From the NCBI GenBank assembly GCA_965229345.1, contig OZ245872.1:992001-1056000 (forward strand): 64,000 bases of DNA, written 5' to 3'. This DNA is from PBB1 sp965229345 (GTDB lineage: Bacteria > Pseudomonadota > Gammaproteobacteria > Burkholderiales > Burkholderiaceae_C). Shown piece by piece: positions 31,075 to 40,743 of the stretch. Within the stretch, counting starts at the first letter, position 1. Each line of letters opens with the position of its first letter. The notes under the pieces are model-generated. The model saw nothing but the letters and a program-made list of their open reading frames with translations, did no database searches and had not been told where the DNA came from. Position numbers and translations under genes: made by a program.

Positions 31075-32037
31075 TCAGAAATTGCTGTTCTGCTCGGCGA
31101 ACAAAGACGTGACCGATTCGCCGTCGGAAATGCGACGGATGGTCTCGGCAAACAGGAACGACACCGACAACTGGCGCACCTTCGCGCACACCTTGGCGGC
31201 ATCGGACATCGGAATGGTGTTGGTGATCACGACCTCGTCGAGCATCGACGACTGGATCCGTTCGATGGCCGGACCGGAAAACACCGCATGGGTGCAGTAG
31301 GCGTACACGGATTTGGCGCCACGCTCTTTCAGCACCGCGGCCGCTTTGACCAGTGTGCCGGCAGTGTCGATCATGTCGTCCATGACCACGCAGTTGCGCC
31401 CATCGATGTCGCCGATGACGTTCATCACCTCGGACACATTGGCTTTGGGCCGGCGCTTGTCGATGATCGCCAGATCGCAGCCCAGCTGCTTGGCCAGCGC
31501 GCGTGCACGCACCACACCGCCGATGTCGGGCGAGACCACCACGAGGTCGTCATACCGCTTCGACTGCAGATCGGACAACAGCACCGGAGAGGCATAGATG
31601 TTGTCGACCGGGATGTTGAAGAAGCCCTGGATCTGGTCGGCGTGCAGATCCATCGTCAACAGGCGTTCGACGCCGACGGCTTCCAGCATGTTGGCAACGA
31701 CCTTGGCGCTGATCGGTACCCGCGTGGAGCGTGGCCGACGATCCTGGCGTGCATAACCAAAGTAGGGGATCACGGCGGTGATGCGGCGCGCACTGGCGCG
31801 CTTCAACGCATCGACCATGATGCACAACTCCATCAGGTTCTCGTTGGTCGGCGTGCAGGTCGACTGCACCACGAACACATCGCGCGCCCGCACGTTCTGC
31901 TCGATCTCGACCGCGACTTCGCTGTCGGAGAAGCGGCCGACCGAAGCCTTGCCGAGTTCGACACCCAGGTGAGTGGCGATTTCCTTGGCCAGCGCCGGGT
32001 TGGCGTTGCCAGTGAAAAGCACAGTGTTGAAAAGCAC
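31075..32037 (-). CDS. prs: Ribose-phosphate pyrophosphokinase
   Basis: Makes PRPP from ribose-5-phosphate and ATP; the product feeds the histidine genes (HisG) in this window as well as nucleotide synthesis. Signatures include FTGNANPALA, the YFGYARQDRR loop, DLHADQIQGFF and the PRPP-binding VVMDDMIDTAGT. I prefer the GTG at 32037: it follows GGAGGG at 32040-32045 and puts the same short lead before LFTGN as other Prs proteins (320 aa). The frame is open to a GTG at 32067 (330 aa). The tRNA-Gln gene lies 90 bases upstream. Confidence 0.94.
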   Translation of the reverse strand: MLFNTVLFTGNANPALAKEIATHLGVELGKASVGRFSDSEVAVEIEQNVRARDVFVVQSTCTPTNENLMELCIMVDALKRASARRITAVIPYFGYARQDRRPRSTRVPISAKVVANMLEAVGVERLLTMDLHADQIQGFFNIPVDNIYASPVLLSDLQSKRYDDLVVVSPDIGGVVRARALAKQLGCDLAIIDKRRPKANVSEVMNVIGDIDGRNCVVMDDMIDTAGTLVKAAAVLKERGAKSVYAYCTHAVFSGPAIERIQSSMLDEVVITNTIPMSDAAKVCAKVRQLSVSFLFAETIRRISDGESVTSLFAEQNSNF

Positions 32038-32127
32038 ATTCCCTCCGACGAGGCTCTGTGGAAGCACGTTGCTTCCTTTCAGTCCAGCCCAGGCCTGTTG
32101 TCAGGACGCTCCGGGAATCAAAGAATC

Positions 32128-32204
32128 TGGCAGGGGAAGAAGGATTCGAACCTTCGCATGTCGGAATCAAAATCCGATGCCTTAACCAACTTGGCGACTC
32201 CCCT
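32128..32204 (-). tRNA. tRNA-Gln (anticodon TTG)
   Basis: A 77-base cloverleaf on the minus strand. The acceptor AGGGGAG pairs with TTCCCCT (one G-T wobble), the anticodon arm is TCGGA-TTTTGAT-TCCGA with TTG anticodon, the T arm is GAAGG-TTCGAAT-CCTTC, and G73 plus CCA are encoded. It lies between ispE and prs. Confidence 0.95.
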
Positions 32205-32255
32205 ACACCGGTGCGCGGCCGAGGCCCCACACCCACAACTTTCAGGATCCGACTT

Positions 32256-33161
32256 TCAATCCTGCATCTCTTCGTCTCGCGCCCACTCACGCAACGGGTG
32301 CTGCGGCAGGCTGCGACACACTTTCGTGAGCCAACCTTGCGGCAACTCGCCGTCGAGCGCGGGCACCACACTCGACTCTGACACGATGCGCGCAAACACC
32401 ACGCTGCCCGAACCGCTCATGCGGCTATTGCCATAACGAGACTGCAAAACCGCTGCTGCGTCGCGCACCTCGGGGTGCAACAACTCGGCAACCGCTTGCA
32501 GATCGTTGTGACCCCAGCCAACACCATCCGCAGGTGCGGTGATGCGCAGAAGTTCGTCTGCATCAAAGCCCTCAAGTATAGCGCGAGGTGTGTCGCGAAC
32601 CAACTGAGGATGGCTGAAAACTGCACGCGTTTCGATCGATACCGCCGGTTTGATCAAGGCAAAGGACTGCTCAGGCACCGCCATCGGGGTCAGCGCTTCA
32701 CCGATGCCTTCGACCCACGCGTTGTTTCCACCAATAAAAAAAGGCACGTCGGCCCCGAGTGTCAAACCCAGCGCATGCAGTTGTGATCGCGACCAGTTCA
32801 AGCCCCACAGCCGATTGAGCGCCAACAAGGTCGTGGCCGCGTCGGAGCTGCCGCCGCCGAGGCCCGCGCCCCAAGGTACCTGCTTGACGATGCTGATGTC
32901 CGCGCCGCAACCCGTGCCGCTGGCCGCCTGCAACGCCCGCGCCGCGCGAAGGCACAAATCATCTGCGGGCAGGGCAACCGACAGGTCGTGGCGCTGCAAC
33001 CGACCATCGCTGCGCCGCTCGAAATGCAGCGTGTCCGCCCAGTCGAGCAGCACGAACAGCGACTGCAGCAGATGGTGGCCGTCAGCGCGCTGCCCGACCA
33101 CGTGCAAGAAGACGTTGATCTTGGCCGGGGCACTCACATCCCACAGGGCGTTGAGCGTCAT
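32256..33161 (-). CDS. ispE: 4-diphosphocytidyl-2-C-methyl-D-erythritol kinase
   Basis: GHMP kinase of the MEP isoprenoid pathway. The 301-aa product has SAPAKINVFLHVVGQRADGHH at the N-terminus and the ATP-binding PWGAGLGGGSSDAATTL, plus the C-terminal MSGSGSVVFA. It overlaps the lolB stop by four bases; lolB-ispE-tRNA-Gln-prs-rplY-pth is the usual order in Burkholderiales. Confidence 0.95.
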   Translation of the reverse strand: MTLNALWDVSAPAKINVFLHVVGQRADGHHLLQSLFVLLDWADTLHFERRSDGRLQRHDLSVALPADDLCLRAARALQAASGTGCGADISIVKQVPWGAGLGGGSSDAATTLLALNRLWGLNWSRSQLHALGLTLGADVPFFIGGNNAWVEGIGEALTPMAVPEQSFALIKPAVSIETRAVFSHPQLVRDTPRAILEGFDADELLRITAPADGVGWGHNDLQAVAELLHPEVRDAAAVLQSRYGNSRMSGSGSVVFARIVSESSVVPALDGELPQGWLTKVCRSLPQHPLREWARDEEMQD

Positions 33162-33706
33162 GGCGGGTCCAGCTTCACCTGCACGGTGACCACCGGCGGT
33201 GCCGCGCGGCGTGCAGTCAGCCGGGACTCATCAAAACGGGACAGATCCACCCGCCAGCCCAGCTGGCTGAAACCCGTTGGTTCGGGCGCCGCGGTGGCAA
33301 CGCTGATGGCCCCGGGCCAGGGTCGGCCGCGCAGCCAGTCGAACAACGCAGGCACCGGCAGCGCTTCTCCGACCACCGCCCGCGTCAACTCGTCGAGGTT
33401 CGCGTGACGGGTCTGTCCCTGCGGCGTGTCGAGGACCACCGCCTCGGGGCTCCAGCGCGCACGCGCCACGGTGCTGCCCAGCGGCGTGTTCATGTCGAGT
33501 CGCCCCCGCTGCGGCGTGCCACTCAGCTCGAACGAGGCGGTCAGGTTGTGCGCGGGCTCCGTCTCGGTGGCCGCCACCTGCACCGACATTCGGCCTGCCA
33601 GCAACTCACCCGAAGGGGTCTCGTCGGGCGGTGTCAGCGTCGAGCATCCCGTCAGTGCAAGCACCAGCACCAGCGCTGCACAGACTCCACTGACCCTGAA
33701 GATCAC
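33158..33706 (-). CDS. lolB: Outer-membrane lipoprotein insertion protein LolB
   Basis: Receives lipoproteins from LolA and inserts them into the outer membrane. The 182-aa product has a lipoprotein signal with C21 (LTGC) and the LolB fold: LLAGRMSVQV strand start, the DTPQGQTRHANLDEL segment and FDWLRGRPWPG. Sequence conservation in this family is low, so the position between a TPR gene and ispE is important support. Both ends overlap neighbours by four bases. Confidence 0.9.
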   Translation of the reverse strand: MIFRVSGVCAALVLVLALTGCSTLTPPDETPSGELLAGRMSVQVAATETEPAHNLTASFELSGTPQRGRLDMNTPLGSTVARARWSPEAVVLDTPQGQTRHANLDELTRAVVGEALPVPALFDWLRGRPWPGAISVATAAPEPTGFSQLGWRVDLSRFDESRLTARRAAPPVVTVQVKLDPP

Positions 33707-35538
33707 AAATTGACTTTCAGGCGCACCACGGTTTCGCGCAGCACGTCATTGGCCTGATCTCGGCTCTTGCCTTCGCGCAGGACGCGACGGGCTTCCTCGT
33801 GCTGACCATTGACCCACAACACCTCCCCCAGGTGAGCCGCTATCTCCGGGTCGGGCCGCGACTGGTAGGCGCGTGAGAGCTGCTTGATCGCTTCGTCGAG
33901 GTTGCCCATGCGGTACTCGACCCATCCGAGGCTGTCGGTGATGAAGGGTTCGCCGGGGGCCAGCTCCAGCGCCCGCACGATCAAGGCCTTCGCCTCCGGC
34001 AGGCGCAGCCCGCGATCGGCCAGCGAAAAACCGAGCGCGTTGTAGGCGTGTTCATGGTCAGGTCGCAGCTCGATCACACGCCGCAGCAGGCGCTCCATCT
34101 CATCGATGCGGTTGAGCTTCTCCTCCATCATCGATTGCTCGTAAAGCAGGTCGGGGTCGTCCTTGAAGCGGTCGTTGGCACGCTTGAGCACGTCGCTCGC
34201 CTGCGACCATTGCCTGGCCTCGCGCCACAACGACACCTCGGCGAGCAGCTTGGCGCGGGTGTCTTCGTCGCCCGCCTCCGGGGCGCGGCGAATCAACTCG
34301 ACCGCTTCGGTCAGGCGCCCCTGCTTGGCCAGCAGCGACGCACGTCGAACCTGCACTTCCAGCGCCCGGGCCGGGGTGTCGACCTTCGCGAGCCACGCCT
34401 CGGCGGCCTTGAAATTGCCTTGCTGCTCAGCGGCCTGCGCCAGCATCAGCCAGGCCTGAGTCAGGCCGCGATCATCGGACTCGACCACGACCTCGCTCCC
34501 GCCTTCCGCGGCCGGCGTCGTGGCGCTGGGCTTGGCAGGCGTGCTGACCGCTGGCGTCGACTGCAGGCGTTCGATGAACGTCTTGATCGCGACCGTGGCT
34601 TCCTTGGGCTGGCGCAATTCCAGGTGCAAGGCGCCCAGCGTCAGCCATGGCGCAGTTTGCGCAGGGTCATCGCGGGTCACCCGGTCCACCTGCGCCAGCG
34701 CTTCCAGGTAGCGCTGCGACATGCCGAGGGCGCGCGCATAGAACATGCGTATGGCGGTGGCTTGCGGCCTGGCTTTCAGATAGCCCTGGACGATGGGCTC
34801 GGCGTCGGTGGTTGTCGGCAACAGCTCCAGCGCGAGCACAACCGGGCCATCGGCACTGGCATCGCGCGCGTGGGCTCGCTTGGCGAACTCCAGTGCCTGT
34901 GCAGTGTCACCCGCGGCCTGCCAGGCCCGGCCGATGGCGATCAGCGACGCATCGGCTGTTGTCGGCGCATCGATGTAGGGCTGCAACGCGTCGGTCAGGA
35001 TCTCTGGAATCAGCTTGCGATCGCTGGTTCGATCGAAAAACCGCGGCAAGCTGCTGATCAGGGCGGGACGTTCTGCCTCGGGTGTCAGCCGGATCAATGA
35101 ACGCAGCGGCTCCGCGGTTTCAGCGGGCCGGTTCAAGGCCACCAGCAGTTCGATCAGATAGCGGTGCGCATCGCGCGAAGCTGGCAGGGCGCGGCGCCAG
35201 GACTGCACGACGATCAGCGCCTGACTGCCCGATCGCATCTGCAGCGCCATGTCGACCGAGCGCTTGTACAGCTGCTCGTTCTTGGTCTTGTTGGCGGCAT
35301 CGAGCATGACCAGGAAGGCCGTGCTGCCCTCGCTGGCGCTGAGCTCCAGCTCGCCGATGAGCAACTGATAGAAGAGTGCGGCGTCGAGATCCGAGTTTTC
35401 GAACGCCGGCGCAGAGGCAGCAGGCGCTGGTGCCGCCGCTGCGGTCGGCGACGCCTGAGACCACGCCTGCGGAGTCCAGGCGCAGCCCGCAACGACAAGC
35501 GCACAGACCGCTTTTGCGGGGGGAAAACGAGCGGGCAT
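33703..35538 (-). CDS. Exported tetratricopeptide-repeat protein
   Basis: A 611-aa TPR protein. The ATG at 35538 follows CAGGAGT and starts a signal peptide (about 1-28, ending near AWSQA); upstream in-frame sequence is not conserved-looking. Helical TPR-like repeats run through most of the chain, most clearly at the C-terminus (HAYNALGFSLADRG, PFITDSLGWVEYRMGNLDEA). Such proteins precede lolB in many betaproteobacteria, suggesting an envelope-assembly role, but none is established. It is divergent from mutM. Confidence 0.85.
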   Translation of the reverse strand: MPARFPPAKAVCALVVAGCAWTPQAWSQASPTAAAAPAPAASAPAFENSDLDAALFYQLLIGELELSASEGSTAFLVMLDAANKTKNEQLYKRSVDMALQMRSGSQALIVVQSWRRALPASRDAHRYLIELLVALNRPAETAEPLRSLIRLTPEAERPALISSLPRFFDRTSDRKLIPEILTDALQPYIDAPTTADASLIAIGRAWQAAGDTAQALEFAKRAHARDASADGPVVLALELLPTTTDAEPIVQGYLKARPQATAIRMFYARALGMSQRYLEALAQVDRVTRDDPAQTAPWLTLGALHLELRQPKEATVAIKTFIERLQSTPAVSTPAKPSATTPAAEGGSEVVVESDDRGLTQAWLMLAQAAEQQGNFKAAEAWLAKVDTPARALEVQVRRASLLAKQGRLTEAVELIRRAPEAGDEDTRAKLLAEVSLWREARQWSQASDVLKRANDRFKDDPDLLYEQSMMEEKLNRIDEMERLLRRVIELRPDHEHAYNALGFSLADRGLRLPEAKALIVRALELAPGEPFITDSLGWVEYRMGNLDEAIKQLSRAYQSRPDPEIAAHLGEVLWVNGQHEEARRVLREGKSRDQANDVLRETVVRLKVNL

Positions 35539-35631
35539 CGGCGACTCCTGGAAGCTCAAAGATTCTAGAGCGGGGCCCTGCAAGGCCCTGCCCAGACCAT
35601 ACGACCTCGCTGGCTGCTGATAATTCCGTCG

Positions 35632-36474
35632 ATGCCTGAACTGCCGGAAGTCGAAGTCACCCGCCTGAGTTTTGCCGATCGCATCGATGGCGCGGTCGTC
35701 ACCGGTGCGCGCCTGGGCAAGCCCCTGCGCTGGCCACTGGGGATCGATCACGCGCAGTTGACTGGCCTGCGCGCTGGTGGGGTTCAGCGCCGCGGCAAGT
35801 ACCTCTGGCTGCCACTGCGGGCGGATGCCGATGGCGAGTCGCCCGCTGCCGGCGGTTTGCTGTTGCACCTGGGCATGTCCGGATCACTGGCTTTCAGCCA
35901 TCAAACCTCGCTGCCTGGGCCGCACGATCACTTCGATTTGGCCACCGACCGTGGCACGCTGCGCCTGACCGATCCCAGGCGCTTTGGCGCGGTGGTCTGG
36001 TCGCCGTCGCAGGACGCCGGCACGGCCGGCAAGCTGCTGGCCAGCCTGGGGCTGGAGCCGTTCGATGCCGCGTTCGATGGCGCCCATCTGCATGCGGCGC
36101 TGCAGCGGCGCCGCGTTCCCATCAAGCTGGCGCTGCTGGGGGGCGACATCGTCGTGGGCGCCGGCAACATCTATGCATGCGAGGCCTTGTTCACTGCCCG
36201 CATCGACCCACGCACCCGCAGTGACCGGCTGAGCCGCCCCCGCTGCCAGCGCCTGGCCCTGGCGATACGACAGACGCTGCAGACTGCACTCGACCTCGGC
36301 GGGTCCACACTGCGCGACTTTCGCGATGCGCACGGCATGGCCGGTCAATTCCAGCTGAGTGCACGGGTGTACGGGCGCGCCGGGCAGCCGTGCCCCGTGT
36401 GCGGTTCGTCGGTCAGGCGCATCGTGCAGGGGCAGCGCTCGACGTTCTTTTGCCCCTCGTGCCAGAAACGCTGA
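35632..36474 (+). CDS. mutM: Formamidopyrimidine-DNA glycosylase
   Basis: Removes 8-oxoguanine and formamidopyrimidines from DNA. The 280-aa protein starts PELPEVE (catalytic P2 and E3 after Met removal), has LLHLGMSGSL with the conserved lysine-region motif altered to Gly-Met-Ser as usual, the H2TH region GAGNIYACEALF and a C-terminal zinc finger with CPVC and CPSC pairs. Together with the nearby mutY it forms the GO repair pair. Confidence 0.95.
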   Translation: MPELPEVEVTRLSFADRIDGAVVTGARLGKPLRWPLGIDHAQLTGLRAGGVQRRGKYLWLPLRADADGESPAAGGLLLHLGMSGSLAFSHQTSLPGPHDHFDLATDRGTLRLTDPRRFGAVVWSPSQDAGTAGKLLASLGLEPFDAAFDGAHLHAALQRRRVPIKLALLGGDIVVGAGNIYACEALFTARIDPRTRSDRLSRPRCQRLALAIRQTLQTALDLGGSTLRDFRDAHGMAGQFQLSARVYGRAGQPCPVCGSSVRRIVQGQRSTFFCPSCQKR

Positions 36475-36610
36475 GCGCAGACTCAAAAAAGGGCGAGTCA
36501 CCGGTTGTTTCTCGCGTTGCAGGCGCGCGGGCTTGCCCTAGGATGAGAGGCTTGAAGCTCCGAGCGAGTTGCGGCCCCGCCGAACCCACGCCAACCAGTC
36601 CGATCGCGCC

Positions 36611-38602
36611 ATGACTTCCGCTTTTTCCGGTCGTTTCGACGAACTCAACCAATGGCGAGACGGGGTCCGTGCGCGTCTGGACGATCTGGCCGAGTTCCTG
36701 GCGGAGCAAGGCTCGTCCGATGCCACCGAGCAATCGCAACTCGTGTCGCTGCGCCAGCGGCTGTCCACCGACAAGCTGGTGGTCGCCTTCGTCGGCGAGT
36801 TTTCTCGCGGCAAATCGGAGCTGATCAACGCGGTCTTTTTTGCGGACACCGGACGCCGCGTTCTGCCGGCCACGCCGGGGCGAACGACGATGTGCCCCGT
36901 CGAGCTGTCACACGATCCCGCGCAGCCGATCACGGTGTCTTTGCTGCCCATTGCCACCCGGTTGGCAGGCACCTCGTTGGCCGAGCTCCGGCGCGATCCG
37001 CAGGCCTGGACGCATGTACCGCTCGACGCGGCACGCCCCGAGCATCTGTCGAGCGCGCTGCGCGAGGTGATGGGCACCCAGCGGGTGTCGATCGCCGATG
37101 CGGTGGCACTCGGTCTGTGGGACGAAACGAACGCCGGCAACAACCCGAAGCCCGATGACAGTGGCCGCATCGAGATCCCGGCCTGGCGCCATGCGCTGAT
37201 CAACTACCCGCATCCCTTGCTGCGGCAGGGCCTGGTGGTGCTGGACACCCCCGGGCTCAACGCGCTCGGTGCCGAGCCCGAGCTGACCTTGAGTCTGCTG
37301 CCATCGGCGCACGCCACGGTGTTCATCGTCGGCGCCGACACCGGCGTGACGCAGTCGGACATGGCCGTCTGGCGCGACCACCTGGGCACCCGTCAGGGGG
37401 CTGCCTTCGTCGTGCTCAACAAGATCGATGCGCTGCGTGACCCGTTGCTGACCCCACAGCAAGTGGCGGCTCACATCGAAGCGCAGCGCAGTGCCACGGC
37501 GCACTTGCTGGGCGTGCCGGCAACGCGTGTGTTTGCGCTGTCGGCGCGGCAGGCGCTGGTCGCGCACGTCGAATCCGATGCCGATGCCCTGACCGCCAGC
37601 GGCATCGCTGAATTCGAAGCCGCGCTGTCGGCCGAGTTGCTGCCGCAGCGCCAGCAGGTGCTGCACCGGTTGATCGACGACACCGTCACCTTGCTGCATC
37701 AACGGGCAGCACGCCGTCTCGGCGATGCGCGCCGGCAGATCGCCGAACAGATGCTCGAGCTGCGCGGCCTGCGTGGCAAAAGCAGCGGTCGACTGCGCAC
37801 GATACGCCAGCGCATCGAGCAAGAGGCGCTCGAATTCGAGCACTGCCACTCGCGTCTGGTCGCGCTGCGAGGGCTGCATTCGCGTCTGCTCGACGAGGCA
37901 CTCGAAGGGCTCTCGGAAGAGAACCTCAAGGCCGAGATCGATCATCTGCTGGCAGACATCAAGGTCAGCGTGCTCAAGCTCGGGGCGCGCAAGGCGTTCA
38001 TTGCGGCCTGCGCCCGGCTCCGTTCACGGCTCATGAAAGCCGGTCGGCAAGCCCAGGAGATCCGGGAGATGCTGGCCGGTACCTTCACCCACCTGAATGC
38101 CGAGTTCGGGTTCGGCCTGGTCCTGATGCCCGGACCCGACCTGTCGCGGTTCGCCGACGAGCTGGACGCCATCGAACGCAGCTACACCCAGTACCTGGGG
38201 CTCGGACAGGCCCTGCGCCTGTCGCAGCCGCAATTCATGTCGCAGTTCCGTCGCATGCTGCTCTCGCGGCTGGACCCGGCCTGGGACGGCGCACGCAGCG
38301 ACATCGAATCCTGGAACGGCGCGATGACCACGCACGTCGAGGTGCAGTTGCATGAGCGCCGGCGTGGCTTCCAGAAGCGTGCGGAAGCCCTGTCGCGCAT
38401 CCGCGGGGCATCCGATGAACTGGAGCTGCGCATCACCGACATCGAACAGCAGGACGCCCAGTTGCAAAGTCGTATGGAGCGCCTGGCCGTACTGGCGCAG
38501 GCGGTGCTTTCCAGCGCGTCGACCGCCGTGGTGTCCGAAGGCAACATCGACGTCACCTTGCCCTTCGGCGAATTTGTCTCGGTTCGGCAGGCGCAAGCCT
38601 GA
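36611..38602 (+). CDS. Dynamin-family large GTPase
   Basis: A 663-aa bacterial dynamin-like protein. G1 is GEFSRGKS (62-69), G3 is DTPGLN and G4 is NKID; the C-terminal two thirds is mostly helical and likely coiled coil, as expected for the membrane-associated stalk. The ATG at 36611 was chosen; a 14-codon upstream extension is possible. The gene sits between mutM and mutY, a placement seen in other Burkholderiales. Bacterial dynamins remodel or protect membranes, but the role of this subgroup is not established. Confidence 0.88.
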   Translation: MTSAFSGRFDELNQWRDGVRARLDDLAEFLAEQGSSDATEQSQLVSLRQRLSTDKLVVAFVGEFSRGKSELINAVFFADTGRRVLPATPGRTTMCPVELSHDPAQPITVSLLPIATRLAGTSLAELRRDPQAWTHVPLDAARPEHLSSALREVMGTQRVSIADAVALGLWDETNAGNNPKPDDSGRIEIPAWRHALINYPHPLLRQGLVVLDTPGLNALGAEPELTLSLLPSAHATVFIVGADTGVTQSDMAVWRDHLGTRQGAAFVVLNKIDALRDPLLTPQQVAAHIEAQRSATAHLLGVPATRVFALSARQALVAHVESDADALTASGIAEFEAALSAELLPQRQQVLHRLIDDTVTLLHQRAARRLGDARRQIAEQMLELRGLRGKSSGRLRTIRQRIEQEALEFEHCHSRLVALRGLHSRLLDEALEGLSEENLKAEIDHLLADIKVSVLKLGARKAFIAACARLRSRLMKAGRQAQEIREMLAGTFTHLNAEFGFGLVLMPGPDLSRFADELDAIERSYTQYLGLGQALRLSQPQFMSQFRRMLLSRLDPAWDGARSDIESWNGAMTTHVEVQLHERRRGFQKRAEALSRIRGASDELELRITDIEQQDAQLQSRMERLAVLAQAVLSSASTAVVSEGNIDVTLPFGEFVSVRQAQA

Positions 38603-38646
38603 ATGACGCTGCAGCTGCTGTGCCACGGGTCGGCGCGGATCACGCC

Positions 38647-39717
38647 GTGAGCCTGCGCCGGGCCGCATCGCCCACACCATCCCCCGTGTTCTCGACGCGC
38701 ATCGTCGAGTGGCAGCGGCACCATGGCCGGCACGGCTTGCCCTGGCAGCACACCCGCGATCCGTACCGCGTCTGGCTGTCCGAAATCATGCTCCAGCAAA
38801 CGCAGGTGACAACGGTGCTCGGCTATTACGAGCGCTTCCTGCAACGCTTCCCCGACGTGGCCGCGTTGGCGGCCGCCTCGCAGGATGACGTGCTGGCCTT
38901 GTGGAGCGGCCTGGGCTATTACAGCCGTGCCCGCAACCTCCACCGCTGCGCCCAGGCGGTGGTGTCGCAGCACGGTGGACAGTTCCCGCGCAGCAGCGAG
39001 GCGTTGCAGGGCTTGCCAGGCATCGGCCGTTCGACGGCCGCAGCGGTGGCTGCGTTCTGCTTCGGCGAGCGGGTGGCCATCCTCGATGGCAACGTGAAGC
39101 GGGTGCTGACCCGTGTGCTCGGCTTCGCCGGTGATCTGGCACAGGCGGTGCAGGAGCGTGAGCTCTGGGCCCAGGCCACGGCGTTGTTGCCAGACCAGGG
39201 CATCGAGCCCTACACGCAGGGCCTGATGGACCTGGGTGCGACCCTGTGCAGCGTGCGCGCCCCGCAGTGCCTGCTGTGCCCGGTGCGCGAGGTCTGCGTG
39301 GCCGCCACCACCCAGACCCAGGCGAGCTTGCCGGTGAAGACGCGCAAGCTCAAACGCGGCAAACGCGAGCACGTCTGGCTGTGGCTGTGCTGGCGCGATC
39401 GCATGTGGCTGGTGCAGCGCCCCGACCTGGGCGTGTGGGCCGGGCTGTGGAGCTTGCCGGAGTTCGACACGGCCACCGACTTTGAGCGGCACCGCGCTGG
39501 CCAGCCGGGCCACGCCGAAACGCTCGCGTCGTTCACCCATGTACTGACCCACCTCGACTGGACCTTGCACCCGGTGCGCTGGACGCTGCCGGCGGAGCTG
39601 GATGAGGCGGAAGCCGGCGCCATCGTGGCTGCCTGGCCGACCGGGCGCTGGTTCACCCGCGAAGAAGCGCTGGCAGCCGGGCTTCCGGCGCCGCTGCGCA
39701 AGCTGCTGCTGAGCTGA
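38647..39717 (+). CDS. mutY: A/G-specific adenine glycosylase
   Basis: Removes adenine mispaired with 8-oxoguanine. From the GTG at 38647 the product is 356 aa; catalytic E46 lies in WLSEIMLQQTQV, the helix-hairpin-helix is LPGIGRSTAAAV, the conserved Asp is in ILDGNVKRV, and the [4Fe-4S] ligands are C-x6-C-x2-C-x5-C in CSVRAPQCLLCPVREVC. The C-terminal NUDIX-like domain recognises 8-oxoG. An in-frame GTG at 38620 is an alternative start. Confidence 0.94.
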   Translation: MSLRRAASPTPSPVFSTRIVEWQRHHGRHGLPWQHTRDPYRVWLSEIMLQQTQVTTVLGYYERFLQRFPDVAALAAASQDDVLALWSGLGYYSRARNLHRCAQAVVSQHGGQFPRSSEALQGLPGIGRSTAAAVAAFCFGERVAILDGNVKRVLTRVLGFAGDLAQAVQERELWAQATALLPDQGIEPYTQGLMDLGATLCSVRAPQCLLCPVREVCVAATTQTQASLPVKTRKLKRGKREHVWLWLCWRDRMWLVQRPDLGVWAGLWSLPEFDTATDFERHRAGQPGHAETLASFTHVLTHLDWTLHPVRWTLPAELDEAEAGAIVAAWPTGRWFTREEALAAGLPAPLRKLLLS

Positions 39718-39733
39718 TCCCCCAGCGGTGTGC

Positions 39734-40735
39734 TCAGCCGCGCGCGTCGAGCTCGCGGTGGCGGATCAGCGTGACGGTGCGGCGCGAGAAGCGGCGCGCC
39801 AGCATCTCCACGAGGTACACCGAGCGGTGCTGGCCCCCCGTGCAGCCGATGGCAACCGTCAGGTAGCTGCGCTGGTCGTTGTTGAAGGCGGGCAGCCAGC
39901 GCGTCAGGAAGGTCTCGATCTGCGTCAGCATCTCGATCACGTCGGGTTGTGCTTCGAGGTAGGCGACCACTGGCGCATCGCGCCCGTCCTGCGGCCGCAG
40001 CTCGCGCACGTAATGGGGGTTGGGCAGCACCCGCACATCGAACACGTAGTCGGCGTCCAGCGGCACGCCGTGCTTGAAGGCGAACGACTCGAACACCAGG
40101 GTCAGCCGGTTGCCGGTGCCGCTCATCAGGTCGCGGATCCACAGGCGCAACTGGGCCGGACGCAGCTGGCTGGTGTCGATGACGGTCGAGACCTCGCGCA
40201 GTTCTGACAACAGCTCGCGCTCGAGTTCGATCGCATCGATCAGCGCCCGATGGCCGTCAGGCGCCGACACCCGTTCGAGATCGAGATCGCCGGGGATGGT
40301 GTAGCCCGTGTCGTCGTCGCTGCGATGGTCGGGGGTTCGCTGGCTGCGCTCCGGGCCTTGCGACAAGGGGTGCGGGCGGCGTGTTTCCGAGAAGCGGCGA
40401 ACCAGCGCATCGGTGCTGGCGTCGAGGAAGATCGAGCGCACCTTCACGCCTTCGGCGTTCAGCTGCTTGATCAAGGGCAGCAGGTGGGGGAGGGATCCGG
40501 CGCTGCGCACATCGACGGCGATGGCCACGCGCTGGTCGTTCCGCCGATGTTCCAGTTGCAAAAATCCTCGCAGCAATTCAGGCGGAAGGTTGTCAACGCA
40601 GAAGAAGCCCGCGTCCTCCAGCGCATGCAGCGCGACCGACTTGCCTGAGCCCGAAATGCCGGTGACCAGCACCACCTCGCGTGCTGCATCGGCTCCGCCG
40701 GTGGCCGCTGATTCGTGCGGTTGTGTGCTGCTCAT
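39734..40735 (-). CDS. rapZ: RNase adapter protein RapZ
   Basis: P-loop protein of the YvcJ/RapZ family that in enterobacteria binds GlmZ-type sRNA and guides RNase E. The 333-aa product has Walker A GISGSGKS (26-33), the FCVDNLPPELL motif, FLDASTDALVRRFSETRRPHP and a C-terminal domain with GCTGGQHRSVYLVE. Whether it acts through sRNA here is not known. It converges with mutY and lies 8 bases after recN. Confidence 0.94.
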   Translation of the reverse strand: MSSTQPHESAATGGADAAREVVLVTGISGSGKSVALHALEDAGFFCVDNLPPELLRGFLQLEHRRNDQRVAIAVDVRSAGSLPHLLPLIKQLNAEGVKVRSIFLDASTDALVRRFSETRRPHPLSQGPERSQRTPDHRSDDDTGYTIPGDLDLERVSAPDGHRALIDAIELERELLSELREVSTVIDTSQLRPAQLRLWIRDLMSGTGNRLTLVFESFAFKHGVPLDADYVFDVRVLPNPHYVRELRPQDGRDAPVVAYLEAQPDVIEMLTQIETFLTRWLPAFNNDQRSYLTVAIGCTGGQHRSVYLVEMLARRFSRRTVTLIRHRELDARG

Positions 40736-40743
40736 GAAAGCGG

